The notes: a model not told the origin generated them from the letters alone. 64,000 bases of DNA from Aegilops tauschii subsp. strangulata (GCF_002575655.3 NC_053040.3:224392628-224456627); one strand, 5' to 3'. Counted from the first letter of the stretch, positions 19,500 to 31,995 are shown. Numbers and translations: made by a program.

Positions 19500-20548
19500 G
19501 TTGTTGCTTCCCTGTGTTTATTTTTTATATGTTCCTAGAGAAAAATTATGTTGAAAGATGTTAGTAGCAAAGATGCGGATTGGATCCGTGATCTGAGGAT
19601 TATCCTCATTGCTGCACAGAAAAATTATGTCCTTGATGCACCGCTAGGTGACAGACCTATTGCAGGAGCAGATGCAGACGTTATGAACGTTTGGCTAGCT
19701 CAATATAATGACTACTTGATAGTTTAGTGCACCATGCTTAACGGATTAGAATCGGGACTTCAAAGACGTTTTGAACGTCATGGACCATATGAGATGTTCC
19801 AGGAGTTGAAGTTAATATTTCAAGCAAATACCCGAGTTGAGAGATATGAAGTCTCCAACAAGTTCTATAGCTAAAAGATGGAGGAGAATAGCTCAAGCAG
19901 TGAGCATCTGCTCAGATTGTCTGGGTACTACAATCGCTTGAATCAAGTGGGAGTTAATCTTCCAGATAAAATAGTGATTGACAGAATTCTCTAGTCACCA
20001 TCACCAAGTTAGTAGAACTTCGTGATGAACTATAGTATGCAAGGGATGACGAAAGTAATTCCCGAGCTCTTTGTGATGCTGAAATCGACGAAGGTAGAAA
20101 TCAAGAAAAACATCAAGTGTTGATGGTTGACGAGACCACTAGTTTCAAGAAAAGGGCAAAGGGAAGAAGGGGAACTTCAAGAAGAACGGCAAGCAAGTTG
20201 CTGCTCAAGTGAAGAAGCCTAAGTGTGGTCCTAAGCCTGAGATTAAGTGCTTCTACTGCAAAGGGACTAGTCACTGGAAGCGGAACTACCCCGACTATTT
20301 GGTGGATAAGAAGGATGGCAAAGTGAACAAAGGTATATTGGATATACATGTTATTGATGTGTACTTTACTAGTGTTTATAGCAACCCCTCAGTATTTGAT
20401 ACTGGTTCAGGTTCTAAGAGTAGTAACTCGAAACGGGAGTTGCAGAATAAACAGAGACTAGTAAAAGGCGAGGTGACGATGTGTGTTGGAAGTAATTCCA
20501 AGATTGATATGATCATCATCGCACACTCCCTATACTTTCGGGATTAGT
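19500..20548 (+). pseudogene. gag remnant of WIS-like element 1
   Basis: The reading DWIRDLRIILIAAQKNYVLD (about 19580-19640) identifies copia gag. Stops interrupt it at about 19725 and 19873, and a frame change follows near 20000-20150. The zinc knuckle is CFYCKGTSHWKRNY (about 20250-20291), with the last Cys of CCHC replaced by Tyr, so RNA binding would be impaired. The normal start region (MARATVP in the sister copy) is not readable. Gag would form the particle that packages RNA. Confidence 0.85.
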
Positions 20549-23340
20549 GTTGAAACTAAATAAGTGTTATTTGGTGTTTGCGTTGAGCATGAATATGATT
20601 TGATCATGTTTGTTGCAATACGGTTATTCATTTAGATTAGAGAATAATTGTTGTTCTGTTTACATGAATAAAACCTTTTATGGTCATACACCCAATAAAA
20701 TGGTTTGTTGGATCTCGATCGTAGTGATACACATATTCATAATAATGAAGCCAAAAGATGCAAAGTTAATAATGATAGTGCAACTTATTTGTGGCACTGC
20801 CGTTTAGGTCATATTGGTGTAAAGCGCATGAAGAAACTCCATACTGATGGGATTTTGGAATCACTTGATTGTGAATCACTTGATGCTTGCGAACCGTGCC
20901 TCATGGGCAAGATGACTAAAACACCGTTCTCCGGAACTATGGAGAGAGCAACAGATTTGTTGGAAATCATAGATACAGATGTATGTGGTCCGATGAATAT
21001 TGAGGCTCGTAGCAGGTATCATTATTTTCTGACCTTCATAGATGATTTGAGCAGATATGAGTATATCTACTTAATGAAACAGAAGTTTGAAACATTTGAA
21101 AAGTTCATATAATTTCAGAGTGAAGCGAAAAATCATCGTAACAAGAAAATAAAGTTTCTACGATCTGATCGTGGAGAAGAGTATTTGAGTTACGAGTTTG
21201 GCCTTCAGTTAAAAACAATGTGAAATAGTTTCACTACTCACGCCACCTGGAACACCACGGTGTAATGGTGTGTCCGAACATCGTAACCGTACTTTATTAT
21301 ATATGGTGCGATATATGATGCCTCTTATCGATCTACCACTATCGTTTTGGGGTTATGCATTAGAGACAGCTGCATTCACGTTAAATAGGGTACCATCTAA
21401 ATCCGTTGAGACGACATCTTATGAACTGTGGTTTGGCAAGAAACCAAATTTGTCGTTTCTTAAAGTTTGGGGTTGCGATGCTTATGTGAAAAGGTTTCAT
21501 CCTGATAAGCTCAAACCCAAATCGGAGAAATGTGTCTTCATAGGATACCCAAAGGAGACAGTTGGGTACACCTTCTATCACAGATCCGAAGGCAAGACAT
21601 TCGTTGCTAAGTATGGATCCTTTCTAGAGAAGGAGTTTTTGTCGAAAGAAGTGAGTGGGAGGAAAGTAGAACTTGATGAGGTAATTGTACCTGCTCCCTT
21701 ATTGGAAAGTAGTTCATCGCAGAAACCAGTTTCTGTGACACCTATACCAATTAGTGAGGAAGTTAATGATGATGATCATAGAACTTCAGATCAAGTTATT
21801 ACTGAACCTCGTAGGTAAACCAGAGTGAGATCCACACCAGAGTGGTACGGTAATCCTGTTCTGGAGGTCATGTTATTTGACCATGACGAACCTACGAACT
21901 ATGAAGAAGCGATGGTGAGCCCAGATTCCGCAAAATGGCTTGAGGCCATGAAATCTGAGATGAGATCCATGTATGAGAACAAAGTATGGACTTTGATTGA
22001 CTTGCCTAATGATCGGCGAGCCATTGAGATTAAATGGATCTTCAAGAGGAAGACGGACGCTGATAGTAGTGTTACTATCTACAAAGCTAGAATTGTCACA
22101 AAAAGGTTTTCGACAAGTTCAAGGTGTTGACTACGATAAGAGTTTCTCACTCGTATCTATGCTTAAGTCTGTATGAATCATGTTAGCAATTGCCGCATTT
22201 TATGAAATATGGCAAATGGATAAACAAAACTGCATTCCTTAATGGATTTATTAAAGAAGAGTTGTATATGATGCAACCAGGAAGTTTTGTCAATCCTAAA
22301 GGTGCTAAAAATATGCAAGCTCCAGCGATCCATCTATGGACTGGTGCAAGCATCTCGGAGTTGGAATATACACTTTGATAAGTTGATCAAAGGATATAGT
22401 TTTATACAGACTTGCGGTGAAGCCTGTATTTACAAGAAAGTGAGTGGGAGCACTACAACATTTCCGATAAATATATGTGAATGACATATTGTTGATCGGA
22501 AATAATGTAGAATTATTCTGCAAAGCATAAAGGAGTGTTTGAAACGAGTTTTTCAAAGAAAGACCTCGGTGAAGCTGCTTACATATTGAGCATCAAGATC
22601 TATAGAGATAGATCAAGACGCTTGATAAGTTTTTTCAATGAGTACATACCTTAACAAGATTTTGAAGTAGTTCAAAATAGAACAGTCAAAGAAAAAGTTC
22701 TTGCCTGTGTTACAAGGTGTGAAATTGAGTAAGACTCAAAGCCCGACCACGGCAGAAGATAGAAAGAGAATGAAAGTCATTCCCTATGCCTTGGCCATAG
22801 GTTCTATAAAGTATGCCATGCTGTGTACCAGATCTATTGTATACCCTACATTGATTTTGGCAAGGGAGTACAATAGTGATCTAGGAGTAGATCACTGGAC
22901 AGCGGTCAAAATTATCCTTAGTGGAATAAGGATATGTTTCTCGATTATGGAAGTGACAAAAGGTTCGTCGTAAAAGGGTTACGTCGATGCAAGTTTTGAC
23001 ACTAATCTAGATGACTCTAAGTCTCGGTCTAGATACATATTGAAAGTGGGAGCAATTAGCTAGAGTAGCTCCGTGCAGAGCATTGTAGACATAGAAATTT
23101 GCAAAATACTTACGGATCTGAATGTGAGAGACCCGTTGACTAAAATTATCTCACAATCAAAACATGATCACACCTTAGTACTCTTTGGGTATTAATCACA
23201 TAGCGATGTGAACTAGATTATTGACTCTAGTAAACCCTTTGGGTGTTGGTCACATGACAATGTGAACTATGGGTGTTAATCACATGGTAATGTGAACTAT
23301 TGATGTTAAATCACATGGCGATGTGAACTAGATTATTGAC
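20549..23340 (+). pseudogene. pol remnant of WIS-like element 1: integrase, RT, RNase H
   Basis: Integrase zinc region and core: WHCRLGHIGVKRMKKLHTDG, DACEPCLMGK, then IDTDVCGPMN (20960-21000); the core continues in broken frames (SEHRNRTLLYMV at 21270). RT fragments lie at 21870-22130 (NYEEAMVSPDSAKWLEAMKS) and 22210-22480. The catalytic YVDD is YVND (22474-22485), losing the first catalytic Asp. RNase H is barely readable (22980-23160) with large losses. Many stops and frameshifts mean no functional polyprotein, so mobility must have come from enzymes supplied in trans. Confidence 0.9.
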
Positions 23341-23359
23341 TCTAGTGCAAGTGGGAGAC

Positions 23360-25076
23360 TGAAGGAAATATGCCCTAGAAGCAATAATAAAGTTATTATT
23401 TATTTCCTTATATCATGATAAATGTTTATTATTCATGCTAGAATTGTATTAACCAGAAACATAATACATGTGTGAATACATAGACAAACAGAGTGTCACT
23501 AGTATGCCTCTACTTGACTAGCTCGTTGATCAAAGATGGTTATGTTTCCTAGCCATAGACATGAGTTGTCATTTGATTAACGGGATCACATCATTAGGAG
23601 AATGATGTGATTGACTTGACCCATTCCGTTAGCTTAGCACTCGATCGTTTAGTATGTTGCTATTGCTTTCTTCATGACTTATACATGTTCCTATGACTAT
23701 GAGATTATACAACTCCCGTTTACCGGAGGAACACTTTGTGTGCTACCAAACGTCACAACGTAACTGGGTGATTATAAAGGTGCTCTACAGGTGTCTCCGA
23801 AGGTACTTGTTGGGTTGGCGTATTTCGAGATTGGGATTTGTCACTCCGATTGTCGGAGAGGTATCTCTGGGCCCTCTCGGTAATGCACATCACTTAAGCC
23901 TTGCAAGCATTGCAACTAATGAGTTTGTTGCGAGATGATGTATTACGGAACGAGTAAAGAGACTTGCCGGTAACGAGATTGAACTAGGTATCGAGATACC
24001 GACGATCGAATCTCGGGCAAGTAACATACCGATGACAAAGGGAACAACGTATGTTGTTATGCGGTCTGACCGATAAAGATCTTCGTAGAATATGTGGGAG
24101 CCAATATGAGCATCCAGGTTCCGCTATTGGTTATTGACCAGAGAGGTGTCTCGGTCATGTCTACATAGTTCTCGAACCCGTAGGGTCCGCACGCTTAACG
24201 TTACGATGACGGTTATATTATGAGTTTATGTGTTTTGATGTACCGAAGGAGTTCGGAGTCCCGGATGAGATCGGGGACATGACGAGGAGTCTCGAAATGG
24301 CCGAGATGTAAAGATCGATATATTGGACGACTATATTCGGACTTCGGAAAGGTTCCGAGTGATTCGGGTATTTTTCGGAGTACCGGAGAGTTACGGGAAT
24401 TCGTATTGGGCCTTAATGGGCCATACGGGAAAGGAGAGAAAGGCCCCAAAGGGTGGCCGCACCCCTCCCCGTGGACTAGTCCGAATTGGACTAGGGAGGG
24501 GGGGCGCCCCTTCCTTCTTTCTCCTTCTCCCTTCCCTTCTCCTATTCCAACAAGGAAAGGAGGAGTCCTACTCCCGATGGGAGTAGGACTCCCCCCTTGG
24601 CGCGCCCTCCTCCTTGGCCGGCGGCCTTCCCCTTGCTCCTTTATATACGGGGGCAGGGGGGCACCCCATAGACACAAAAATTGATCTATTGATCTCTTAG
24701 CCGTGTGTGGTGCCCCCCTCCACCATATTACACCTCGATAATATCGTAGCGGTGCTTAGGCGAAGCCCTGCGTCGGTAGAACATCATCATCGTCACCACG
24801 CCGTCGTGCTGGCGAAACTCTCCCTCAACACTCGGCTGGATCGGAGTTCGAGGGACGTCATCGAGCTGAACGTGTGCTGAACTCGGAGGTGCCGTACATT
24901 CGGTACTTGCTCGGTCGGATCATGAAGACGTACGACTACATCAACCGCCTTGTGTTAACGCTTCCGCTATCGGTCTACGAGGGTACGTGGACAACACTCT
25001 CCCCTCTCGTTACTATGCATCACCATGATCTTGCGTGTGCGTCGGAATTTTTTTGAAATTACTACGTTCCCCAACA
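23360..25076 (+). repeat. 3' LTR of WIS-like element 1 (1,717 bp)
   Basis: Preceded by the polypurine tract AAGTGGGAGA (23349-23358). TATA box at about 24640-24648; U3 hairpin at 24562-24592. Followed by the TSD copy CATTC. Confidence 0.95.
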
Positions 25077-25849
25077 CATTCCCTCGAGCAGCCGGGGGCT
25101 ACCACTATCTCTACGTCAACATCGGCAAGTTCACCAAGTGGGGGGAGGTAGAACCCGTGCGCACCATTCCGGCTGGCTCATCCGTCAAGTTCATCAAGGG
25201 CCTCATGAGCCGCTTCGGGGTCCCCAACCGTATCATCACTGACAATGGCTCTCAGTTCACGAGCAAACTTTTCAAAACATATTGTGCTAACCTTGGAACG
25301 CAGATATGCTATGCTTCGGTGGCACACCCACGGAGCAACGACAAAGCCAAGCGCGCCAACGCGGAGGCCCTAAGGGGACTCAAGGCGAGGAGCTTCAAGA
25401 ATAAACTTGAGGTCGGCGGCAGGGGCTGGCTCGATGAGCTCCAGTCCGTGTTGTGGTCCATCTGCACGATTGGGACCAAGCCCACGAGCGAGACCCCATT
25501 CTTCCTCGTCTACGGGGCTGAGGCGGTCCTCCATCATGAGGTCAAGCATCGCTACCCGCGGGTCTTGGCGATTGACGAGGCACGCCTGGATGCCTCGCTG
25601 GGGATGGACCTCATGCTAGGGGAGGAACGACGCTGCCAGGCCTCGCTCCGAGTAGTGAGGTACCAACAGGCGTTGCAGCGGTATGACTGTCGTAGCGTCC
25701 GCTCCAGGACCCTCGAGGTGGGCGACCTCGTCCCGAGGCGGGCGCTCTCCAAGGAAGGGCTTCACAAGCTCTCGCCTATGTGGGAGGGCCCGTTCAGGAT
25801 CGCCCGTGTCTCTAGGCCTGGCGCCGCGCGCCTGGACGCACAGGATGGG
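25077..25849 (+). pseudogene. G1 integrase core and C-terminal domain
   Basis: Continuation of the frame cut at 16543. It reads GGYHYLYVNIGKFTKWGEVE, then TDNGSQF (second catalytic Asp at 25241), then HPRSNDKAKRANAEALRGLK. The position of the third catalytic acid, Glu in the GQAERAN-type motif with the expected 35-residue spacing, is AAG (Lys) at 25349-25351. The C-terminal MWEGPFRIARV block follows. The frame itself stays open for about 260 codons, but the missing Glu would abolish strand transfer. It is cut at ATGGG by the Fatima-like element and resumes at 34970. Confidence 0.9.
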
Positions 25850-26315
25850 TGTCGATGTCAAAACCGGCTCGGGTAGGGGTTCCCGAACTATGCGTCTGAG
25901 GATCGAATGTAACAGGAGACAGGGACACAATGTTTACCCAGGTTCGGGCCCTCTTGATGGAGACAATACCCTACTTCCTGCTTGATTATCTTGGATGAAT
26001 ATGGGGTTTACAAGGGTTGATCTACCTCGAGATCGTAATGGCTAAACCCTAGATGTCTAGCCTGTATGATTATGATTGCCTCTACGGACTAAACCCTCTG
26101 GTTTACATAGACACCGGAGGGACCTAGGGTTGTACAGAGTCGGTTTACAGAGGAAGGAATCTTCATATCCGAACGCCAAGCTTGCCTTCCACGCAAAGGA
26201 GAATCCCATCCGGACACGGGAAGAAATCTTCTGTCTTGTATCTTCATGGCCCATTAGTCCGGCCCACGTCACATAGCCCGGACGCCTGAGGACCCCTTAA
26301 TCGAGGACTACCTCA
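25850..26315 (-). repeat. 3' LTR of the Fatima-like element (466 bp)
   Basis: On the plus strand it begins TGTCGATGTCAAAACC and ends GACTACCTCA. The TATA motif of the other LTR (minus-strand TCTATATAAAC) reads TCTATGTAAAC here, at about 26101-26111. Confidence 0.9.
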
Positions 26316-26746
26316 GTAGCCCCTGAACCAGGCTTCAATGATGATGTGTCCGGCGCACAGATTGTCTTCGGCATTGCAAGGCGGGTTCCTCCTCCGAATA
26401 CTTCAAAGTAGTGCTCGAACACAGAAAACGTGTCCGGCTCTGCAAGACAGGCACCACACACAACCGCAAAGAGTATAATATTTAACAAGTCCCATCTACT
26501 GACAACTTTTGTAGCGAGACGTTACGTCCCTGCCCGGTTATTATTTCGAACCGTTTTTGTTAGCTTCCCGCTCGATGTTCCAAGATGCGGTTTTCATTGG
26601 CACGTCTTGTCGAAGCAGAGATCGTGTCCCCTTATCGCGGGATTCTCATCAATACGGGTGTGGGTAATCCAACCGCGCCGTCTGCACGACCCTTGGGGAA
26701 TAGGCGAGTTTTAAGGCGAGTGGGGAGGCGCTTGATATTCGCTGCC

Positions 26747-26754
26747 TTTATAAG
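26747..26754 (+). promoter_or_regulatory. TATA box of the antisense gene in the Fatima-like element
   Basis: TTTATAAG lies 110 bp before the ATG at 26864, inside C/T-rich leader sequence typical of a plant promoter. It lies outside the LTR, so the antisense gene appears to have its own promoter. Confidence 0.55.
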
Positions 26755-26863
26755 AGGATAAGGATCCACTCTTTCACCCACGCCTTCTTCCTCTCCGCCC
26801 ATCCGTTCTCGAGCTCCAGCGCCCAAGCTTCTATCCTTTCTGCCCCCAAAAAGCACTCCTACC

Positions 26864-29800
26864 ATGTCCGGATCTGGAGCGCAAGGCAAGTGGATGGCCT
26901 CCTCCGTCACAGAGGAGAACATCACGGAGCTCCGGGAAGCGGGGTACTTGGCCCAGGAAATCGCCCAGCGGCTTCCGGCCAAGGGGCAGATCGTCCCCAC
27001 CCCAGAGCCCAACGAGAGGGTGGTATTCATCCCCCACTTCATTCGTGGGTTAGGATTTCCCCTCCACCCCTTCGTCCGCAGACTCATGTTCTACTACGGG
27101 CTAGATTTCCATGATCTAGCCCCAAATTCCTTCCTCAACATCTCGGCATTCATTGTCGTGTGCGAGGCCTTCCTCCGCATCCCACCCCACTTTGGTATGG
27201 CTAAAGACCTTCAATGTGAAGCCGAAAGTGGTGGATGGTCAACATGCTGAGTGCGGAGGTGCCATGGTGAGCAAACTGTCCAACGTCACATGGCCCACAG
27301 GCACCTTTGTGGAGACCGTCAAAGGGTGGCAACAACAGTGTTCTACGTCACAGAGCCCTGCGACACCACCTGGGCCGCGGCTCCCGAATTCAAGTCCGGG
27401 CCCCCACTGCCGCTTACCTCATGGCTAAACAAGGGCCTGGACTGGGTGTCGTCGGACAAGGTGTCAGCGCTGCAGACGCGCATCAAGAGCATGGTGGACA
27501 AGAACATCAAGCTTGTCAACGTGATCCACGTGATGCTTTTTCGCCGGATCCTTCCCTGCCAAATCCGGGCTTGCCATTTGTGGGAGTTCGATCCGGCCAA
27601 GCACCAGACCTTGCAACAGTTCTTCGGCGCCACGCATGAAGGTATCTGGAAGGTTCTTTTCAAGGCCAATCAGTCTTGGACGAAGACGACTGAGGACCGC
27701 GGCTATAACCTGACTCATCCCGCCGGTTCAGTAAGTCCTTCATATTTCAAGGTGTATCCTCTACCTATGCATTCAAGCTAGATGTCTAAGCTTCTCCATT
27801 TGTCTTTTCAGGGTTGGATAAAGAAGGCGGAGCGGATCCAGTGTCCGGCTCTGCTGCCCGAAAACCCAGCTATCCCACTTCTGACGAAGATGCTAGTTCC
27901 GGCGCCCTACAAAAGGCGCTGGAGAAGAAGGCCAAGAAGAAGGGCCAGGAGGCAAGAAGCGGCCTCCACCTTAAAGGCACTTCGGACGCAACGTCCGATG
28001 ACGCCGGAAACCACTCCTCCCCCACCGAGAACGACGAGGAGGAGGAAAGAAATTCTCCCCCCGACGGGGAAGGAAGAAAAGGGCGGCCTCCACGGATCTG
28101 GAGGCAGAGACGGAGGTGTCCAAGAAAGGGAGGGTCTCCCTTGCGGACAATTCCGAATCGGACACCGATAGCAGCCCTGAGTGGCGTCCCAGGGAGAAGC
28201 CCCTGGCCGGATTGTAAGTACCCAAAGGCACTTATGCACATATATATCCATCTCCTTTACTTCGTGGTTTTAACATGTTGAATCATGCGTTGCAGTCCGG
28301 CTCATACCCACATCCAGCGTTCCTCGTCTTCGGGGAATTCGCTGGATCAAAATGTGATGGACAACGAGTCGCCTCCTCCGGCCTCCTCCCCCAAAGCTAT
28401 GGACGACGCTGAGATGTTGTCTCTAAGGACCCTCCTAGGCCAGGGAGAGGTACAGGAGGCCGTCGAGGTGGTGCCATAGGGTGATGCCTCGGCCGCCGGA
28501 CACATGGGGGAGTAGACCCCCCGGAATCTGGCGATGGGGGCCATACCCAATTCGGCCCCCAGCCGAATACTATTCCGGAGGCCCATATGGCTCTGGAATC
28601 AGGTACGCAGCCTCCTTCGAAAGAAGGAGGTGCACCCATTCCGCCGGTGACCTCTGTCCATCCAGAGGCACCGGATACTCTACTGGAAGCGCTTCAAGGT
28701 GCTTCCATTGTAGAAGAACACCGTATCCTTATGGGTACGGTGGTTGAGAGGGTTGAGTTTGCTAAGAGCGGACTGACCGAAGCCTGCGCTAGCCTTCTAA
28801 CAGGCTTTGAGGTATGTGACGTAATTATGCAAAAAGAATGTCGTAATACAGATAGTAGCCCCTGAGACTTTGTCCGGTTTTCGAAAAGAAAGGCCGAACA
28901 GAGGATCGAATAATTTTCGCAGGAGACTAATCATATATGTCTATCTGAATAAGCAGGCGTCGAAGCTGGCTGCGACCTCCCATTCTGCCGAAGTCTCCAA
29001 ACTGAAGCAGAGTCTAGAGCAGGCCGATGAAGAGCTCGGCCGTGTCAAAAAACAACTAGAGGACAAGCAAGGTATGCAATGGCCTGTTCAGATCTAAAAT
29101 GATATAAATTGTTTGTGTTGATCATGTTATTATGATGTTTCATAGGAGCTGCGGCCGAGGTGGAGTCCCTCAAGAACGCGCTGGCCGAGGCCTAGAAGAA
29201 AGTAGAGAAGGAACAAGCCGCCCGCAAAAAACACAAGTCAAGGGTCGAGGAGGTTCAGCAGGAGCTCAAGGACGCCATAAAGAAATGCGATTCCTTGGAG
29301 TGCAAGATTGTGGACCAAGAGTCTTAACTTGCTAAGGCCCGCCAAAGCGCACAAGAGGCCCGGGTTGAAGCCCAGGGCGCCCTCCGGGAAATCCAGGAGG
29401 CCAAGTAGATTGCGGCGGGTAAGGCCTTTATTATGCAGAGCAAATTTGTGAAGGAAAGGTACCTCTTACTGACCCGGATTTAGAGTTCTCTAGGAGCATT
29501 TGCGGATCTGCCTCGCAGTGTTGCTGATGCTGCAGAGTTCTTCCGAGCCGAGGAGGGGAGCTCAACGGAGAAGCTGTTCTGGTCGCAATACCTTGTGCCA
29601 GAGCATCCGGTGCCCCTTAGCGATCAGCTGAAACAGTTGACCAAACTGCATAGGGTGGTCGGATTGGCCATGAAGGATTTGATAATTCGTCTATGGCCTG
29701 CCGAAGCCATGCCCAGCAGCCACTTCGGGCTCGTGAAGCGGCTGGTCGATGCTTGCCCTCAGCTTGATGCCATAAAGTGGTCGGTCTACATTGAAGGTGC

Positions 29801-29870
29801 GCGGATGGCCTTCGCCCGTGTCAAGGTACAGTGGGCGAAGATGAACGCCGTCAAGCTTGCGACCGAGTGA
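26864..29870 (+). pseudogene. Antisense multi-exon gene, 'putative gypsy type transposon' family (PF04195-like)
   Basis: Exon 1 (26864-27730) reads HFIRGLGFPLHPFVRRLMFY, DFHDLAPNSFLNISAFIV, LTSWLNKGLDWVS and MLFRRILPCQIRA, wording I associate with the plant family annotated as putative gypsy type transposon. Plausible introns are 27731-27811, 28214-28295, 28812-28922 (or -28955) and 29072-29145, all GT-AG. Exon 2 is charged and disordered; exons 4-5 are a Glu/Lys-rich coiled coil (KLKQSLEQADEELGRVKKQL). The last part (LFWSQYLVPEHPVPLSDQLK onward) ends at 29870. Frame changes near 27195 and 27340 and several TAG/TAA codons after 29190 make it a pseudogene. It runs opposite to gag and lies between protease and the 3' LTR, as antisense ORFs do in Tat-lineage elements. 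Role unknown. Confidence 0.75.
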
Positions 29871-31288
29871 CCGCCTGTGGGCAAAGAGCACCGCACGCCC
29901 GAGCGGTATTTTGATGATGTCTTGGAAGGATCCCACATTGTAGATGGCCAGTGTGTGAAGGACATTATCTTTGAATGAATGTATTCATGTTATCCGGTCC
30001 TGTATTATGGAACAAGGCCTATATGCAATATATTGCTTGTTGTTTTTTGAAAATATTTCCTCCTATGGGGCCATTTATTAAATCTGAGAGTTGGCTAATC
30101 GTCGGCTTCGGCTCCCACGTAGGTAGTACGGGGGTGTTCGGGTTGGAACCTAAACACACTTGACCCAAGAGTTTGGTCCTTGAAGGAGGTGTTTAGTGCA
30201 GCGAACCAGGCAATCGGACTATGTGGCTTTATCACCCTCACTTAGCCATAGGAGTTTGACAATAGGAGTGTAGGCGCAGCCCCTAGTTAGTATTTGTTTA
30301 TCCGGACTAGGGCGCTGTAGACACCTGATCGGGTGGAGGCCGATCCGTCGCATAATGTGGAATAAATCGCAAGATATTTATGTTTAGCCACCGAATACCT
30401 CACCAGCTCTCGCCGCATCATGACAGTCAGTTTTCGGCTTTCTCTACTGAGGTGTTTATCCGGATAAACCAGAAACACAATCGCAGTAGTTCTCCCTTTA
30501 CTACCCTAGCCGATAAGACGGAACATAAGGTAGCAAGCACAGGAGCCGGGCAACCCAACTATTGACCAAAGACATGATTTGGAGCCCATGCATATAATGC
30601 TATATTCAGGGCGTCGAATTATACTGTAAAAAGTGTTTGGACTTGTTGCAAATGTATGGAGCGCAATGGATCCCCTGGCGAGTTAAGTCGTACCAAAGTG
30701 TACGGGTGCAATCGATAAAAATAGTGAAATATAATGAAGGAGTAAGCCAGTGCCACATATGTTGGGCCGTAAACTGTTTCCATTATAATCTAATTGATAC
30801 GTCAAAGCGTATTTGTACAAATAATGCGATAAGCAACAGGGCTATTTAACATGCCGAGACCAAGGGGAAGCTGCGTGCGGGTCCTGAAAATAGGCAAAGT
30901 GATCGTCAAGAAGATCATCTAGATATTCTGCCGCACGTCTATGCTGCTTGCCTACTTGGTATGTTTTATCCTTCGAAAGGATCGACGACCAGGCCATCGT
31001 GAGGGGCCTGTGGAAAAGAAACCTAAAAAGGATAGAGAGAAAGGGAAAGTATGAGTGCCCAGATAAGGTCGAGCCATATTGTGGACCATGATCGAGTTAT
31101 AACTCTGTCTTTGCCCATGGTATTTTTAGTGCGTAGTTATGTACGCGCGGTACGTACGCCGCAATTCGGTCGGGACTGAGATGGAGGCCGAATTGCTAGT
31201 CGCACTGCTGATGAGCTGGACTGTCATGTTGCGGAGTAGTCCGGACTCGTTTAGTAGTGTCTGGGGGCTTGGTCGCCGAGTTGATGTT
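29871..31288. other. Internal spacer of the Fatima-like element where pol is expected
   Basis: No RT, RNase H or integrase motif is found on either strand. The sequence holds short open frames only (for example 29975-30163, 30637-30849). A typical autonomous gypsy pol would need about 3 kb here, so pol has been deleted or replaced. Confidence 0.6.
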
Positions 31289-31995
31289 CTACTTGATAAG
31301 GCCGCCCTGTACTTCCGCTACCAGGGCTGCAATGTGCTCCTCGGTACGAAGGGAGCGTTCCATGTTTCCGTTGACTATTATGACACCACATGGTCCGGGC
31401 ATCTTAAGTTTGAGATGGCATAGTGTGGCACCGCATTGAAGCGAGCAAATGCGGTTCATCCGAGTAGTGTGTGATAGCCACTGCGGAAGGGGACGATGCC
31501 GACGATCAAGTCTTTGCTTTGGATGTTGTCCGGCGATCCAAAGATGACTTCCAATGTGATTGAGCCCGTGCAACGGGCCTCTACACCTGGTATTACTCCT
31601 TTGAAGGTAGTTTTTGTGGGCTTGATCCTTGACGGATCGATGCCCATCTTGCGGACTGTGTCCTGATAGAGCAGGTTAAGGCTGCTGCCACCGTCCATGA
31701 GGACTCGCGTGAGGTGGAATCCATCAATGATTGGGTCAAGGACCAGTGCGGCTGAGCCGCTGTGACGGATACTGGTCGGATGGTCCTTGCGATCGAAAGT
31801 GATCGGGCAGGATGACCATGGATTGAATTTTGGGGCGACTGGCTCTATCGCATACACGTCCCTGAGCGCGCGTTTGCGCTCCCTCTTGGGGATATGAGTA
31901 ACGTATAACAAGTTCACCGTTTTGACTTGGGGGGGGGGGGCATTTCTTCTGTCCCCCTGTGCTCGGTGGACGGGGCTCCTCGTCATCGTCCTCAC
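31289..31995 (-). pseudogene. Aspartic protease of the Fatima-like element
   Basis: The minus-strand frame 31456-31995 contains LMDGGSSLNLLY (about 31690), the D-G-G active site of plant gypsy proteases, followed by FGSPDNIQSKDLIVGIVPF and SGYHTLLG. The C-terminal block (LKLKMPGPCGVIIVNGNME) is in another frame at 31289-31573, so a frameshift near 31460-31480 splits the domain. It is also in a different frame from gag; a G9-10 run at about 31930 is the likely shift point. The enzyme would process gag. Confidence 0.85.

Larger units (their letters stand above)
16544..25076 (+). mobile_element. Full-length WIS/BARE-1/Angela-type copia element (+), degenerate coding region
   Basis: LTRs are at 16544-18256 and 23360-25076, TSD CATTC at 16539-16543 and 25077-25081. 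The termini TGAAGGAAATATGCCCTAG and CGTTCCCCAACA are typical of the Triticeae WIS/BARE group. The PBS is directly after the 5' LTR and a purine tract precedes the 3' LTR. gag-pol is riddled with stops and frameshifts, although the LTRs are very similar to each other. Confidence 0.95.

Noticed and set aside
27782..28281. Several overlapping frames of 110-155 codons
   Set aside because: All but one are shadows of exon 2 of the antisense gene, which is Lys/Glu/Ser-rich and low-complexity.
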